In this document: positions 25,207 through 33,800 of the stretch, in pieces | How the letters are laid out: each line of letters starts with the position of its first letter | Position numbering within the stretch: position 1 is the first letter of the stretch | Origin: Syntrophosphaera sp035450685 | GTDB taxonomy: Bacteria > Cloacimonadota > Cloacimonadia > Cloacimonadales > Cloacimonadaceae | DNA: 42,973 nucleotides | NCBI GenBank assembly: GCA_035450685.1 | Contig: DAOTNF010000022.1 | Location: forward strand, 1-42,973 | Reading direction: 5' to 3' | Notes under the pieces: generated by a model | Database searches by the model: none | What the model saw: only the letters and a program-made list of their open reading frames with translations | What the model was told of the DNA's origin: nothing | Translations under genes and position numbers: made by a program

Positions 25207-27120
25207 GTGAGCCTTGTCCGGGCACAAGACCTGGCTTTGGAATTTGGCGGCAATTACATCCTGCGGGACGTGAATTGCAGCCTGGAACAAAACAGCCGCG
25301 TGGGGCTAATCGGAGCCAATGGCTCTGGAAAAACCACCCTGATCAAGCTGATCCTGGGAATTCAGCAGCCCACATCGGGCGCCGTTGTGAAAGCCAGAAA
25401 CTGCAAGATCGCCTATCTGCCCCAAAATTTCAAGCTGGATCAAAACCGCCTGATGCTAGACTACGTGAAAGATTCCCGTCCCGACCTGCGTGAGCTGTCA
25501 CAGCAGATAGAGGGTCTTTCGCAAGCACTGGCGGACGGGTACAGCGAAAGCCTGGAAAACTCCCTCAACGCCAGGGTGGAACACTATACGGCCCTGGGCG
25601 GATATGAATTTGACAATGAGCTTAAATATGTCCTCACATCGCTGGATTTCCCTCCTACTGAATGGCACAAACGCTGCGGAGATTTCAGCGGAGGAGAGCA
25701 GACCCGCATCTGCCTGGCGGCTATCCTGCTTCAGCAATATGAGCTGCTGATCCTGGACGAGCCCACCAATCACCTCGACCTTGCCATGATTGACTGGCTG
25801 GAAAAGTATCTGCTCAAGCAGACTAAGCCTTTTCTGGTGGTGTCGCACGACCGGCGTTTTCTGGACAACACAGTCAGCACGATCTGGTGCCTGCGACAGG
25901 GCAATATCTCCATCACCAAGGGCAATTACTCTTCTTTCAAAGCCGCGGATGAGATCGCCCGCCTGTCGCAACAGCGCGAATATGAAAGGCAGCAAAAGTT
26001 CATCAGCGAAACCCAGGCCTATATCCAGAAGTTCATAGCAGGCACCCGTAGCGGCTCGGCAAAAAGCAGGCTCAAGATGCTCAACCGCCTGGAGATCGTA
26101 AAAAAACCCGGAGAGACGAAGGCGCTGAAGATCGATCTGGCTGTTTCCAAACGCAGCGGAAACGACATCTTTACCCTGAAGAACCTGAGCTTCGGCATTC
26201 CCGGAGTTCGCGAGCTGGCCAGGGACATCGATCTGAAGGCGCATTACCAGGACCGAATCTGCATTTTGGGCCCCAACGGCTGCGGAAAGACAACCCTGCT
26301 CAAGATTCTCTTGAGCGAACATGAGATCAGCGGGGGCACCCTCAAGACCGGGGCCAGCCTGGATGTGGGCTACTTCGACCAGCATCAGGTTCAGCTTGCG
26401 GAAGACCTGAGCGTGATGGATACCATCTGGCAGTTGGTGCCCCAAGCTCCCCAGGGATACGTGTTGAGCTGGCTGGCGCGTTTTGGTTTCAGGGGGGATG
26501 ACGTGGATAAAATGGTAAGCGTCTTGAGCGGAGGCGAAAAATCCCGCCTCTACCTCTGCCAGTTGATTCACCAGAACCCCAATCTGCTGATCATGGACGA
26601 ACCTACCAACCATCTGGATATAGACATGGCGGACGCCTTGCTGGAAGCGTTGAAACAGTATAAGGGCACAGTGATCTTTGTCTCGCACGACCGCTGGTTT
26701 CTCAGCGAGCTGGCCAGTAAGTTTTGGGTGTTTACCAAAGTCTCCGCCTCCTCCGGAATTCATACCACCGTCGTTGAACCGGATTGCGATTGGCAACAGG
26801 CCATCGCGCTGGCTTTTTCGGAACCGGAAAAGGAAAAGACCGTAGCCCCGCCCCGGGAAAAGAAAAAAAAGATCAATCCCTGGTATCTGGAACAGCTCCA
26901 TCTGCGGATCGAGGAACAACAACAAATACTGGCCAGGCACAAAAACGATCTGGAATCCATCCACTTCCAGCTTTCAGACTCCGCCACCTACAACGACCAG
27001 GGCAGGGTACAAAGCCTGCAAAAAGAAATGTCCGGCCTGGAAGAGCAGATTCAGGCTATCCAGGCCCGTTTGAACGAACTTGAAGACCAGTATCTGATAC
27101 AAAGTTATGAAGAAAACTAA
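25207..27120 (+). CDS. ABC-F family ATPase
   Basis: A soluble double-ATPase protein of 637 residues that probably acts on the ribosome, as known ABC-F factors do. The start is GTG at 25207 behind GAGGAGAG. First cassette: Walker A 'GANGSGKTTL', signature 'FSGGEQTR', Walker B 'LLILDEPTNHLD'. The inter-domain linker carries 'GTRSGSAKSRLKMLNRL', the basic motif of the family. Second cassette: 'GPNGCGKTTL', 'LSGGEKSR', 'LLIMDEPTNHLD'. The last 100 residues form a coiled coil rich in Glu and Gln, as in Uup and YdiF-like members. Nothing shows antibiotic resistance specifically. It heads a (+) run, and its end overlaps the next gene by 14 bases. Confidence 0.92.
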   Translation: MSLVRAQDLALEFGGNYILRDVNCSLEQNSRVGLIGANGSGKTTLIKLILGIQQPTSGAVVKARNCKIAYLPQNFKLDQNRLMLDYVKDSRPDLRELSQQIEGLSQALADGYSESLENSLNARVEHYTALGGYEFDNELKYVLTSLDFPPTEWHKRCGDFSGGEQTRICLAAILLQQYELLILDEPTNHLDLAMIDWLEKYLLKQTKPFLVVSHDRRFLDNTVSTIWCLRQGNISITKGNYSSFKAADEIARLSQQREYERQQKFISETQAYIQKFIAGTRSGSAKSRLKMLNRLEIVKKPGETKALKIDLAVSKRSGNDIFTLKNLSFGIPGVRELARDIDLKAHYQDRICILGPNGCGKTTLLKILLSEHEISGGTLKTGASLDVGYFDQHQVQLAEDLSVMDTIWQLVPQAPQGYVLSWLARFGFRGDDVDKMVSVLSGGEKSRLYLCQLIHQNPNLLIMDEPTNHLDIDMADALLEALKQYKGTVIFVSHDRWFLSELASKFWVFTKVSASSGIHTTVVEPDCDWQQAIALAFSEPEKEKTVAPPREKKKKINPWYLEQLHLRIEEQQQILARHKNDLESIHFQLSDSATYNDQGRVQSLQKEMSGLEEQIQAIQARLNELEDQYLIQSYEEN

Positions 27121-28087
27121 ACGCATCGGCTTCACGACCTCATTCCCGGTGGAGGTGATCTTTGCGGCGGGTCACATCCCGGTGGATCTGAACAACATCT
27201 TCATCGAGGGCAATGCTGCCCAGCACATCCGCAACGCGGAGCTGAAAGGATTTCCCCGCACCCTCTGCGCGTGGATCAAAGGCAATTTTGACGCTGCCCT
27301 CGCGGCAAATCTGGATGAGGTGGTGGGGATAGTGCAGGGAGATTGTTCCAACGGCGCCTCCCTCACTTCGATGCTCAAGGAAGAAAGCCTGCCCGTGTGG
27401 CACTTTTCCTTTCCCCAGGAGCGGGATTATACGGAACTGGACAAAGAGATCGCCAAGCTGGAAGAGCATTTTGGGGTGACCCGGGTTCAGACACTGCAAG
27501 CCAAGCGGCGGCTGGATTCGATCCGGAAAAAACTGGCCGTCCTGGATAGGTGGACCTCCCAGGAAAGGCTTGTAAGCGGCAAGGAAAACCACATCTGGCT
27601 GGTGAACTCCTCAGATTTCTGGGGTGATCCAGACCGGTTTGAGAGCGAATTGGATGCCTTCCTCAAGCAAGCCTCACAACGGCAGCCCATAGCCTGCAAA
27701 TACCGCTGCGCCTACCTCGGCGTGCCCCCTATCTACAGCGACATCTATGACCGCCTGCGCGATCTGGATGCCGACGTGGTCTTCAACGAGGTTCAAAGAC
27801 AGTTCTCCATGCCCCCGTTTGGTGATGATATTGTGCGGCAGTATCTTGCCTATACATATCCCTATAGTGTGTTTGAGCGTCTGGAGGATATCCAGACCCA
27901 ACTGCGCGAGCGGCGCGTGGATCTTGTTTTCAGCTACACCCAGGCTTTTTGCCATCTGCAGATCGACAACATCCTGCTGAAAAAGCACCTTGACCTGCCC
28001 TTCCTTACTTTGGAGGGAGACCAGCCTGAAGAGCTGGATAGCAGAACCCTGCTGCGGCTGGAAAGCTTCTTTGAGGTGCATGGATGA
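27107..28087 (+). CDS. HgdB-like 2-hydroxyacyl-CoA dehydratase family protein, orphan
   Basis: A 326-residue protein of the HgdB/BcrC/FldB fold, whose members bind a [4Fe-4S] cluster. The N terminus 'IGFTTSFPVEVIFAAGHIPVDLN' is the family's entry motif. Candidate ligands are Cys54 in 'PRTLCAWIKG', Cys80 in 'VQGDCSNG' and Cys282 in 'YTQAFCHLQID', three positions that fit the family pattern. There is no partner subunit, no ASKHA activator and no CoA enzyme nearby, so a classical dehydratase is unlikely. Instead the gene overlaps the ABC-F gene by 14 bases and the mnmA start by 4 bases (ATGA). Coupling to mnmA suggests a role in tRNA sulfuration or electron/sulfur supply; this is inference. Confidence 0.82.
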   Translation: MKKTKRIGFTTSFPVEVIFAAGHIPVDLNNIFIEGNAAQHIRNAELKGFPRTLCAWIKGNFDAALAANLDEVVGIVQGDCSNGASLTSMLKEESLPVWHFSFPQERDYTELDKEIAKLEEHFGVTRVQTLQAKRRLDSIRKKLAVLDRWTSQERLVSGKENHIWLVNSSDFWGDPDRFESELDAFLKQASQRQPIACKYRCAYLGVPPIYSDIYDRLRDLDADVVFNEVQRQFSMPPFGDDIVRQYLAYTYPYSVFERLEDIQTQLRERRVDLVFSYTQAFCHLQIDNILLKKHLDLPFLTLEGDQPEELDSRTLLRLESFFEVHG

Positions 28088-29163
28088 AGAGGGTCGCCCT
28101 GGGCATAAGCGGAGGCATCGACTCCACCGTTTGCGCCCTGCTGCTTCAACAAAGCGGATATGAGGTGATTGGCGTCACCATGTCCATCTGGGATGAAAAC
28201 TGCGCCCGGGGCGAGATCAGCGGCGGTTCTTGCTTTGGCTCCCAAGAGAAGGAAAACCTCGAGGCTGTCCGGATGGCTTGCGCAAAACTGGGGATCGAAC
28301 ACCATATAGTTCCCTTGCAACGGGAGTTTGCGACCTGTGTTTTGGACTATTTCCGCTCCACCTATCTGGCAGGCAAAACACCCAATCCCTGCGTTGTCTG
28401 CAACCAAAGCGTCAAGCTTGGCTTTCTGCCGCATCGTTTGAGGCAACTCGGCATCCACTACGATCTTTTTGCCACCGGCCATTATGTGCGCAACGACTAT
28501 TCGGAGCAGGCAGGGAAATGGCAGCTTCGCAAAGCCAAAGACCCCGGTAAAGACCAATCCTACTTTCTTTGTTATCTTACTCAGGAGCAGCTTGCCAACA
28601 CGATCTTCCCCCTGGGGAACCTTACCAAGAGAGGGATTCGGGCTTTGGCTGCCAGGCATGGCATGGACTTTATCCTCACCAGAAAAGAGAGCCAGGACTT
28701 CCTTGGCAGCAACCAGTATCCCCTGCTTTTCACGGATGATTCTTTTGAACCGGGAAAGATGGTCGATCCAGAGGGTAAAAAAGTGGGAACCCACAAAGGC
28801 ATCATCCATTATACCGTGGGACAAAGGAAAAACCTTGGTTTGAGCGGAAAAGCTGAACCCTGGTATGTCATCTCCCTGGATGCAGCAAGCAATCAGGTTA
28901 TGGTTGGGCCCAAACAGTATCTTTTCAAAGACAGACTGACTGCGCAACGCGTCAACTGGCTTTCGATAGACAAACCTGACAGTGAAATAATGGCGGAAGC
29001 AAAGATCCGTTTTGGCCATGATGCCGCTCCCTGCCGGATCACACCGACTGCTGAAGATGAAGCAGAGCTTGTGTTTGACACTCCTCAACTCTCCATAACC
29101 CCTGGCCAGATAGTGGTCTTTTATATGGGTGACCTGCTGCTTGGTGGCGGAATTATTAAGTAA
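28084..29163 (+). CDS. mnmA: tRNA 2-thiouridylase MnmA, atypical catalytic site
   Basis: Thiolates U34 of tRNAs for Lys, Glu and Gln, using ATP. 359 residues. The PP-loop is 'GISGGIDST'. 'TPNPCVVCN' holds Cys103 and Cys106, the latter aligning with the Escherichia coli Cys102. 'FATGHYVR', 'KDQSYFL', 'GTHKGIIHYTVGQRKNLG' and 'EPWYVISLD' are typical. The odd point: the segment that normally reads SQ(D/E)xCFI, with the second catalytic Cys, is 'SQDFLGSNQY' here, so Leu207 stands at the Cys place. Cys163 in 'SYFLCYL' is the only cysteine near that could help. Its ATG overlaps the stop of the HgdB-like gene. Confidence 0.9.
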   Translation: MKRVALGISGGIDSTVCALLLQQSGYEVIGVTMSIWDENCARGEISGGSCFGSQEKENLEAVRMACAKLGIEHHIVPLQREFATCVLDYFRSTYLAGKTPNPCVVCNQSVKLGFLPHRLRQLGIHYDLFATGHYVRNDYSEQAGKWQLRKAKDPGKDQSYFLCYLTQEQLANTIFPLGNLTKRGIRALAARHGMDFILTRKESQDFLGSNQYPLLFTDDSFEPGKMVDPEGKKVGTHKGIIHYTVGQRKNLGLSGKAEPWYVISLDAASNQVMVGPKQYLFKDRLTAQRVNWLSIDKPDSEIMAEAKIRFGHDAAPCRITPTAEDEAELVFDTPQLSITPGQIVVFYMGDLLLGGGIIK

Positions 29164-29278
29164 TATTTATTGCACGGATGCAACACCCGTCATCAAGCAA
29201 CTCATTCCATCACAAACAGATATCAATCCCGAATATTCTATTTGACACAAAGCAGTGAGGAAAAAAGAGTGGGATATC

Positions 29279-30235
29279 ATGAAGACAGTAAAATGGGATC
29301 TTGACCTCAACCATGAACGGCTTGAAGCGCTAAAGGGCTGGGCTTTTTTCTGCATACAGGGTGACACTGGCCCCCTGTTGTGCGGCTACACGCCCAATCT
29401 GGCTAAACGCCTGAGCCTGATCCTCAAGAAAGCTGAGGAAGAAAACATCTACCGTCAGGTGTGCCAGCAAGCAAGCTCCCTGCAATATGAGTTTTATCCC
29501 CAGGCAATGCAGGCTCTGCTGCGCCACAAGGTCTATTGCCTGCAAAACCAACCTGCTTTCCAAAGTAAAATCCTGCCTTGGGAAAACTACTGCTATCTGG
29601 CCTTGGATGCTTATCGCTTTCCCTTTGTGAGCATGCAGTCATACACCGATGACGACTGGTTTTACATTGGCCCCTGGCGCAGCAGGTTCTTTCTGGCAGA
29701 TGTCATGGACAGCCTTTCGCGAATCTTGAAAATTCCCTTTTGCGAGACGGGCACATTCCCCTGCCACAAGCTTGACAGCCAGGTCTGCAAAGGCTATTGC
29801 CTGGCCCTGCAAGAAGGGCTTTCGCAAAAAGCAAGGCCGGATCTGGACAAGCTTCAGACGCTGTTGGAAGAAGCCTTTACACATCCGGATAATGGCATTT
29901 TGGAATTGGTGGCTAAAGAACGGGACAACTACTTCGATGATCTGGAGTTTGCCAAGGCGGATTTACTCAACGATGAAGTGGAAATCTTGGAAAAATACCG
30001 TGCATGGCTTGAATTTCTCATCGCCAGCAAGTCGATAGCCCTTGATGAGCCGGATTTTTCCGTTGAAGGTGGAATGCTGAGAACCTGTAAGCTGGATGGT
30101 AAGCTCTATGAGTTTGCGCGGCCCGCGCTATCGTTCAGGCCCAACGAAAAACTGGCGCTGAATCTGCAGGATGTGGATGAGGCATGGATTGTTTATCAAC
30201 ACCTAAAAACGAACCAAGGATCAGTATATGTATAA
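29279..30235 (+). CDS. UvrC N-terminal-half homologue with degenerate GIY-YIG domain
   Basis: A 318-residue protein. Start ATG 29279 (GAGTGGGAT upstream); GTG 29255 is open but without a site. Alignment by eye with UvrC: 'GWAFFCIQ...LLCGYTPNLAKRL' (20-45) corresponds to 'GVYLF...LYVGKAKNLRKRL'. Both catalytic Tyr are replaced (Ala22, Leu34), Lys of 'GK' by Tyr37, and the metal-binding Glu by His in 'QALLRHK', while Arg44 is kept. 'WFYIGPWRS' equals UvrC 'YFGPY'. Four cysteines follow (155, 162, 170, 174), the last three with UvrC spacing. A UVR-like UvrB-binding segment is seen in 'DDLEFAKADLLNDEVEIL'. The RNase H-like nuclease half is absent. A binding or regulatory role is likelier than cutting. 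It overlaps purC by 8 bases. Confidence 0.7.
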   Translation: MKTVKWDLDLNHERLEALKGWAFFCIQGDTGPLLCGYTPNLAKRLSLILKKAEEENIYRQVCQQASSLQYEFYPQAMQALLRHKVYCLQNQPAFQSKILPWENYCYLALDAYRFPFVSMQSYTDDDWFYIGPWRSRFFLADVMDSLSRILKIPFCETGTFPCHKLDSQVCKGYCLALQEGLSQKARPDLDKLQTLLEEAFTHPDNGILELVAKERDNYFDDLEFAKADLLNDEVEILEKYRAWLEFLIASKSIALDEPDFSVEGGMLRTCKLDGKLYEFARPALSFRPNEKLALNLQDVDEAWIVYQHLKTNQGSVYV

Positions 30236-31103
30236 AAAGATCAGTGAATTAGAGATTGTAAAAAACAGCAAGCAAGGCAAGGTGAGGGATATCTATGACC
30301 TGGGCAATGAGCTTCTGATAGTGACTACCGACCGCATCTCCGCCTTTGATGTGGTATTCGCGGAGGAAATTCCCGGTAAAGGAAAGATACTCAACCAGAT
30401 CGCCCTGCACTTTTTTGAGCTAACCAGGGATATCGTGCCGAACCACCTGATCAGCGCGAAAGTTCAGGATTATCCAGCAGAATTCGCTGAGTACAGGGAC
30501 TACCTGGAAGGCCGCAGCATGTTGGTGAAGAAGACCCGGGTTATCCCCTTTGAATGTATCGTTCGGGGCTACATCAGCGGCTCTGCATGGGCTGAATATG
30601 CCAGGAACGGAACCGTAGGCGGCATGATGGTGGCGGAGGAACTGAAGGAAAGCCAAAAGTTTGCGCATCCTCTGTTTACGCCATCCACAAAAGCTGAAGC
30701 CGGGCATGACGAAAACATAAGCTATCGTGATATGCTGAACTGCATGGATGAGCGTATAGCGGTATTTTTGAAGAACAAGTCGCTGGCAGTTTATAACTTT
30801 GCCCATGAGATGCTGCTCAAGGTGGGGATCATTCTGGCGGATACCAAATTTGAATTTGGCACCATAGGAAACAAGATTTACCTGGTTGACGAGATTCTGA
30901 CTCCCGATTCATCAAGGTTCTGGCCCGCCGAGAGCTATGAAGTGGGAAAAAGCCCCGCCAGCTATGACAAACAATATATCCGCGACTTTCTGACCCAAAG
31001 CGGTTGGAACAAACAGCCTCCTGCTCCCCATTTACCAGATGAGGTGATCCGCAAAACCCTGGATAAGTATGAGCAGATCAGAAAAATAATCATTGGAGAT
31101 TGA
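30228..31103 (+). CDS. purC: SAICAR synthetase (phosphoribosylaminoimidazole-succinocarboxamide synthase)
   Basis: Joins aspartate to CAIR in purine synthesis, with ATP. 291 residues, the longer form found in yeast and many Bacteroidetes-like bacteria. Motifs: 'SKQGKVRDIYDLG' for ATP, 'TTDRISAFDVVFAEEIPGKG', 'ECIVRGYISGSAWAEY', 'STKAEAGHDENIS', 'ILADTKFEFG', 'LVDEILTPDSSRFWP' and 'YDKQYIRDFL'. It overlaps the preceding UvrC-like gene by 8 bases. No other purine genes are in the window. Confidence 0.95.
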   Translation: MYKKISELEIVKNSKQGKVRDIYDLGNELLIVTTDRISAFDVVFAEEIPGKGKILNQIALHFFELTRDIVPNHLISAKVQDYPAEFAEYRDYLEGRSMLVKKTRVIPFECIVRGYISGSAWAEYARNGTVGGMMVAEELKESQKFAHPLFTPSTKAEAGHDENISYRDMLNCMDERIAVFLKNKSLAVYNFAHEMLLKVGIILADTKFEFGTIGNKIYLVDEILTPDSSRFWPAESYEVGKSPASYDKQYIRDFLTQSGWNKQPPAPHLPDEVIRKTLDKYEQIRKIIIGD

Positions 31104-31110
31104 GAGCCGC

Positions 31111-31491
31111 ATGATGACAACGATTTGCCTCGTCGATGACGAAGAAGAATTGATTTCGAATTTGAAAATAGAACTTGAATCGCTGCGTCCGGACTGGAGG
31201 ATTCTGGCATATTCCAATGGTATGGATGCTCTCAGGCAGATAATCCAGGGCAGGGTGAACCTGCTGGTCACCGATATCGCCATGCCCGATATGGACGGAT
31301 ACGAACTGTATTGGAGAGTCAAAGACCACGACCCCTCGATTCCCGTGATCATGATGACCGGATTCGGCTATGACCCCAACCATGTGCTGGTGAGGGCAAA
31401 GTCCGACGGCCTCAAGGATGTTCTGTATAAACCTTTCGATACCGAGAGGCTGATAGAGCTTATAAATCACAAACTCACAGAAGGGAAGTGA
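31111..31491 (+). CDS. Stand-alone response regulator receiver domain
   Basis: A 126-residue single receiver domain. Start ATG 31111, with GAGAG just upstream; an in-frame TTG at 31093 would lie inside purC. The acidic pocket is 'LVDDEEE', the phosphorylation site is Asp55 in 'VTDIAMPDMDG', the switch Thr is in 'IMMTGFGY', and the Lys is in 'LYKPFDTERL'. There is no DNA-binding output domain and no kinase in the window. It lies between purC and lpxK with almost no spacing on either side, so it is co-transcribed with them; its partner is unknown. Confidence 0.87.
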   Translation: MMTTICLVDDEEELISNLKIELESLRPDWRILAYSNGMDALRQIIQGRVNLLVTDIAMPDMDGYELYWRVKDHDPSIPVIMMTGFGYDPNHVLVRAKSDGLKDVLYKPFDTERLIELINHKLTEGK

Positions 31492-31492
31492 T

Positions 31493-32575
31493 TTGTCCAG
31501 CCAGGACTTGATATCCCGGCATTTGTTGCGCAGATCCTGGCTGAGCAGGGCGTTGATCCCGCTCTCCCAAATAAACGCCTTCTATCAGAGGATACGCAGG
31601 AAAAAAGCGGCGCAAAGCGCCTGGCGAGCCCCCTGCAAGGTGATCAGCATCGGCAACATCACCAGCGGAGGCAGTGGCAAAACCCCCTTTTGCATATATC
31701 TGGCCCAATTGCTCCAGGCAGAAGGGATCGCGATGGCAGTCTCGCACAGAGGCTACAAGGGCGCGCTTGAAAGCACTCCCACCCTGATATCCAGGGGTGC
31801 TGGCTCCCTCTACGATGTATATGACACGGGAGATGAAGCCGGCCTGATCGCTAGGCGTCTGTCCGGAATTCCGGTTGTGGTTGGCAAAGACAGGCGAGCG
31901 GCCCTGATTCTGCTGCTGTCGCAGTTTCCGGCAACCGATGTGGTGATCCTGGACGATGGTTTTCAACATCAGAAAGTGGCGCGGGATATAGATTTTGTCT
32001 GTTTCGACTCGCAAACTGGCCTGGGCAACGGGTTATTGCTGCCGGCAGGTTATCTGCGGGAGCCTCTCGACGCCATCGCTCCCGATGATGTATTAATTGT
32101 GAACAATAAAGGACAGCGGACTCCCAGTCCAGCCTTCCTGGCTCAGTTAAAAAAACAGTCTGAGCAGTTGTTTCATTGCCAGATAGCCCTGTCTGCCTAC
32201 GTGGATACGGCTGGCGCAACTGTGGCGGCGGAAGACCTGGCGCAGGAGCGCTGTGTACTGGTCAGTGGAATTGCCAGTCCAGCATCGTTTTCAGAAGCTG
32301 TTGCAGCTTCCGGGATCAAAGTACGGAAACATTTAGTCTATGTAGATCATTATCATTATTCGGATCCCAAAGTGATAACCAGGATTGCCGCCCTTTGCGG
32401 GAAGCTGGGCGCCACACGCTTGATCTGCACCGAAAAGGATCTGATGAAGCTGAACCGCTATTCCCACCTGCTTCCACCTTTGGTGGCACTACGTATAGAT
32501 ACCGCGTGCACCGAGCAAGAACAACTTCTATCCCTAATCTTGAACAGGCTGAACCTTGCACATATCTCTGGATAA
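31493..32575 (+). CDS. lpxK: Tetraacyldisaccharide 4'-kinase (lipid A)
   Basis: Phosphorylates the lipid A precursor at the inner membrane, which shows that the cell makes lipopolysaccharide. 360 residues. The start is TTG at 31493 with GAAGGGAAG upstream, one base after the response-regulator stop. 'VISIGNITSGGSGKTPF' is the P-loop, followed by 'VSHRGYKG' (usual 'LSRGYG'), 'GDEAGLIARRL', 'VVVGKDRRAA', 'VVILDDGFQHQKVARD' and 'LLPAGYLREPL'. The C-terminal part has 'TEKDLMKL', as expected. It overlaps the next gene by 20 bases. Confidence 0.93.
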   Translation: MSSQDLISRHLLRRSWLSRALIPLSQINAFYQRIRRKKAAQSAWRAPCKVISIGNITSGGSGKTPFCIYLAQLLQAEGIAMAVSHRGYKGALESTPTLISRGAGSLYDVYDTGDEAGLIARRLSGIPVVVGKDRRAALILLLSQFPATDVVILDDGFQHQKVARDIDFVCFDSQTGLGNGLLLPAGYLREPLDAIAPDDVLIVNNKGQRTPSPAFLAQLKKQSEQLFHCQIALSAYVDTAGATVAAEDLAQERCVLVSGIASPASFSEAVAASGIKVRKHLVYVDHYHYSDPKVITRIAALCGKLGATRLICTEKDLMKLNRYSHLLPPLVALRIDTACTEQEQLLSLILNRLNLAHISG

Positions 32576-33800
32576 GATCCAACTGATCCACTTTTTCCTG
32601 ATATCGTTTCTGGTATCGCGTCTCATGATCCGCCATAAGCTGCCTGAACGCTTGTTGTACTGGCTGTTCGAAGAAAAGCATATCAGCATCTCCAGGCTTG
32701 CCCTGATCATCATCCTCTCCACATCACTGCTGTCGGCCGTGATAGCCAATGTGATCTCGCTGCTGGCTGTCTTGCCTGTAATCTTGCTGTTGCAGGAAGA
32801 ATACACCGGTAGTGATAAGAATAAGCGTAAGTTTTCCACCATGATCATGCTGGCCGCGATCTGGGGAGCCAATATCGGCGGCATGGGCATGTTGACCGGG
32901 ACCACTACCAATGGCGTGTTGATTGGGATGCTGGAAACCTTCCATTTCCAAGAGAGCGCTTCCTTCACATTTCTCTCCTGGTTGATCTGGGGTCTGCCTT
33001 TGAGCCTGCTGTTGTGTGTTTTGGGATGGCTGGTGCTCAGGATGGTGTTTCAGCCCGAGAGCAAGCTGTCAGGCAGCAGCATCAGGGCAAGGCTTCAGCA
33101 GCCTGAGAACTCGACACGAGGCCAGAGAATCACCATCTGGCTGGCATTGTTCTTTATCTTCAGCTCTGCTCTCCTCTCGCTGGCCATGAGTTTACTGAAA
33201 CAGCACGGCAGCCTGGTGTATGCGGTTACCGTTGTCTGGACCCTCCTGTATCTGTGGATTCTGTTTGTGCCTAAGTTCAATTTGACCGAAGGAACTAAGT
33301 CTCGTCTGCTAAGGTATCAGGATGTTATCCATGGTATTCCCGCCCGCGGAATACTCTGGATGTTGATAGGTGTGGCGGTGACCGTGGTGCTCTATTTTTT
33401 GGGAATACCAAAAGCCATTGCTACTGCCGCCATGAATTGGGTTCAGGCAGATCATTCGCTACTGATGCTTTTGATTATAATCGCCCTTGTGACGACCTTT
33501 GCCACAGAGATTGTGAGTAATTCGGTGATCCAGATCGCCATGTTTGTAACCCTCTTTCCTCTGAGCAGGGCCTGTCCGCAGATATCCACGGAAATAATGC
33601 TGATCATCACTCTCACTTCCACCTGCGCCTTTATGACACCTATCGCTACTCCCAGCAATGGTTTGGGGTTTGGAACGGTAAAGAATATCTCCCTGGGTTA
33701 TATGCTGGTTGCCGGATTTGTGATGAACCTGGCCAGCGCGGTGCTGATCAGCCTCTGGGTGCACTATGTGGTGCCCATCGTTTTAGCCTGGTTCGCATAG
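32556..33800 (+). CDS. SLC13/DASS-type membrane transporter
   Basis: An integral membrane protein of 414 residues with about 10-11 hydrophobic segments. The ion-transporter fold is suggested by two internal signatures: 'IWGANIGGMGMLTGTTTNG' in the first half and 'TEIVSNSVIQIAM' plus 'CAFMTPIATPSNGLGFG' in the second. These match the SNT-type sodium and substrate sites of divalent anion:Na+ symporters, here with SNS instead of SNT. The substrate (dicarboxylate, sulfate or other anion) cannot be told. The start is TTG at 32556 inside lpxK with only a weak ribosome site, so the N terminus is uncertain. The 3' end overlaps rsmE on the other strand by 37 bases. Confidence 0.8.
   Translation: MHISLDKIQLIHFFLISFLVSRLMIRHKLPERLLYWLFEEKHISISRLALIIILSTSLLSAVIANVISLLAVLPVILLLQEEYTGSDKNKRKFSTMIMLAAIWGANIGGMGMLTGTTTNGVLIGMLETFHFQESASFTFLSWLIWGLPLSLLLCVLGWLVLRMVFQPESKLSGSSIRARLQQPENSTRGQRITIWLALFFIFSSALLSLAMSLLKQHGSLVYAVTVVWTLLYLWILFVPKFNLTEGTKSRLLRYQDVIHGIPARGILWMLIGVAVTVVLYFLGIPKAIATAAMNWVQADHSLLMLLIIIALVTTFATEIVSNSVIQIAMFVTLFPLSRACPQISTEIMLIITLTSTCAFMTPIATPSNGLGFGTVKNISLGYMLVAGFVMNLASAVLISLWVHYVVPIVLAWFA

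Noticed and set aside
25498..26964. 488-codon open frame on the minus strand
   Set aside because: Fully antisense to the ABC-F gene, which has all family motifs; no start signal and no domain.
25207..27120. ABC-F protein as antibiotic-resistance factor
   Set aside because: The architecture fits housekeeping Uup/YdiF-like members; no resistance-specific feature visible.
29242..29278. TTGACA before the UvrC-like gene as promoter
   Set aside because: No -10 box at proper distance; the gene may still be part of the upstream run.
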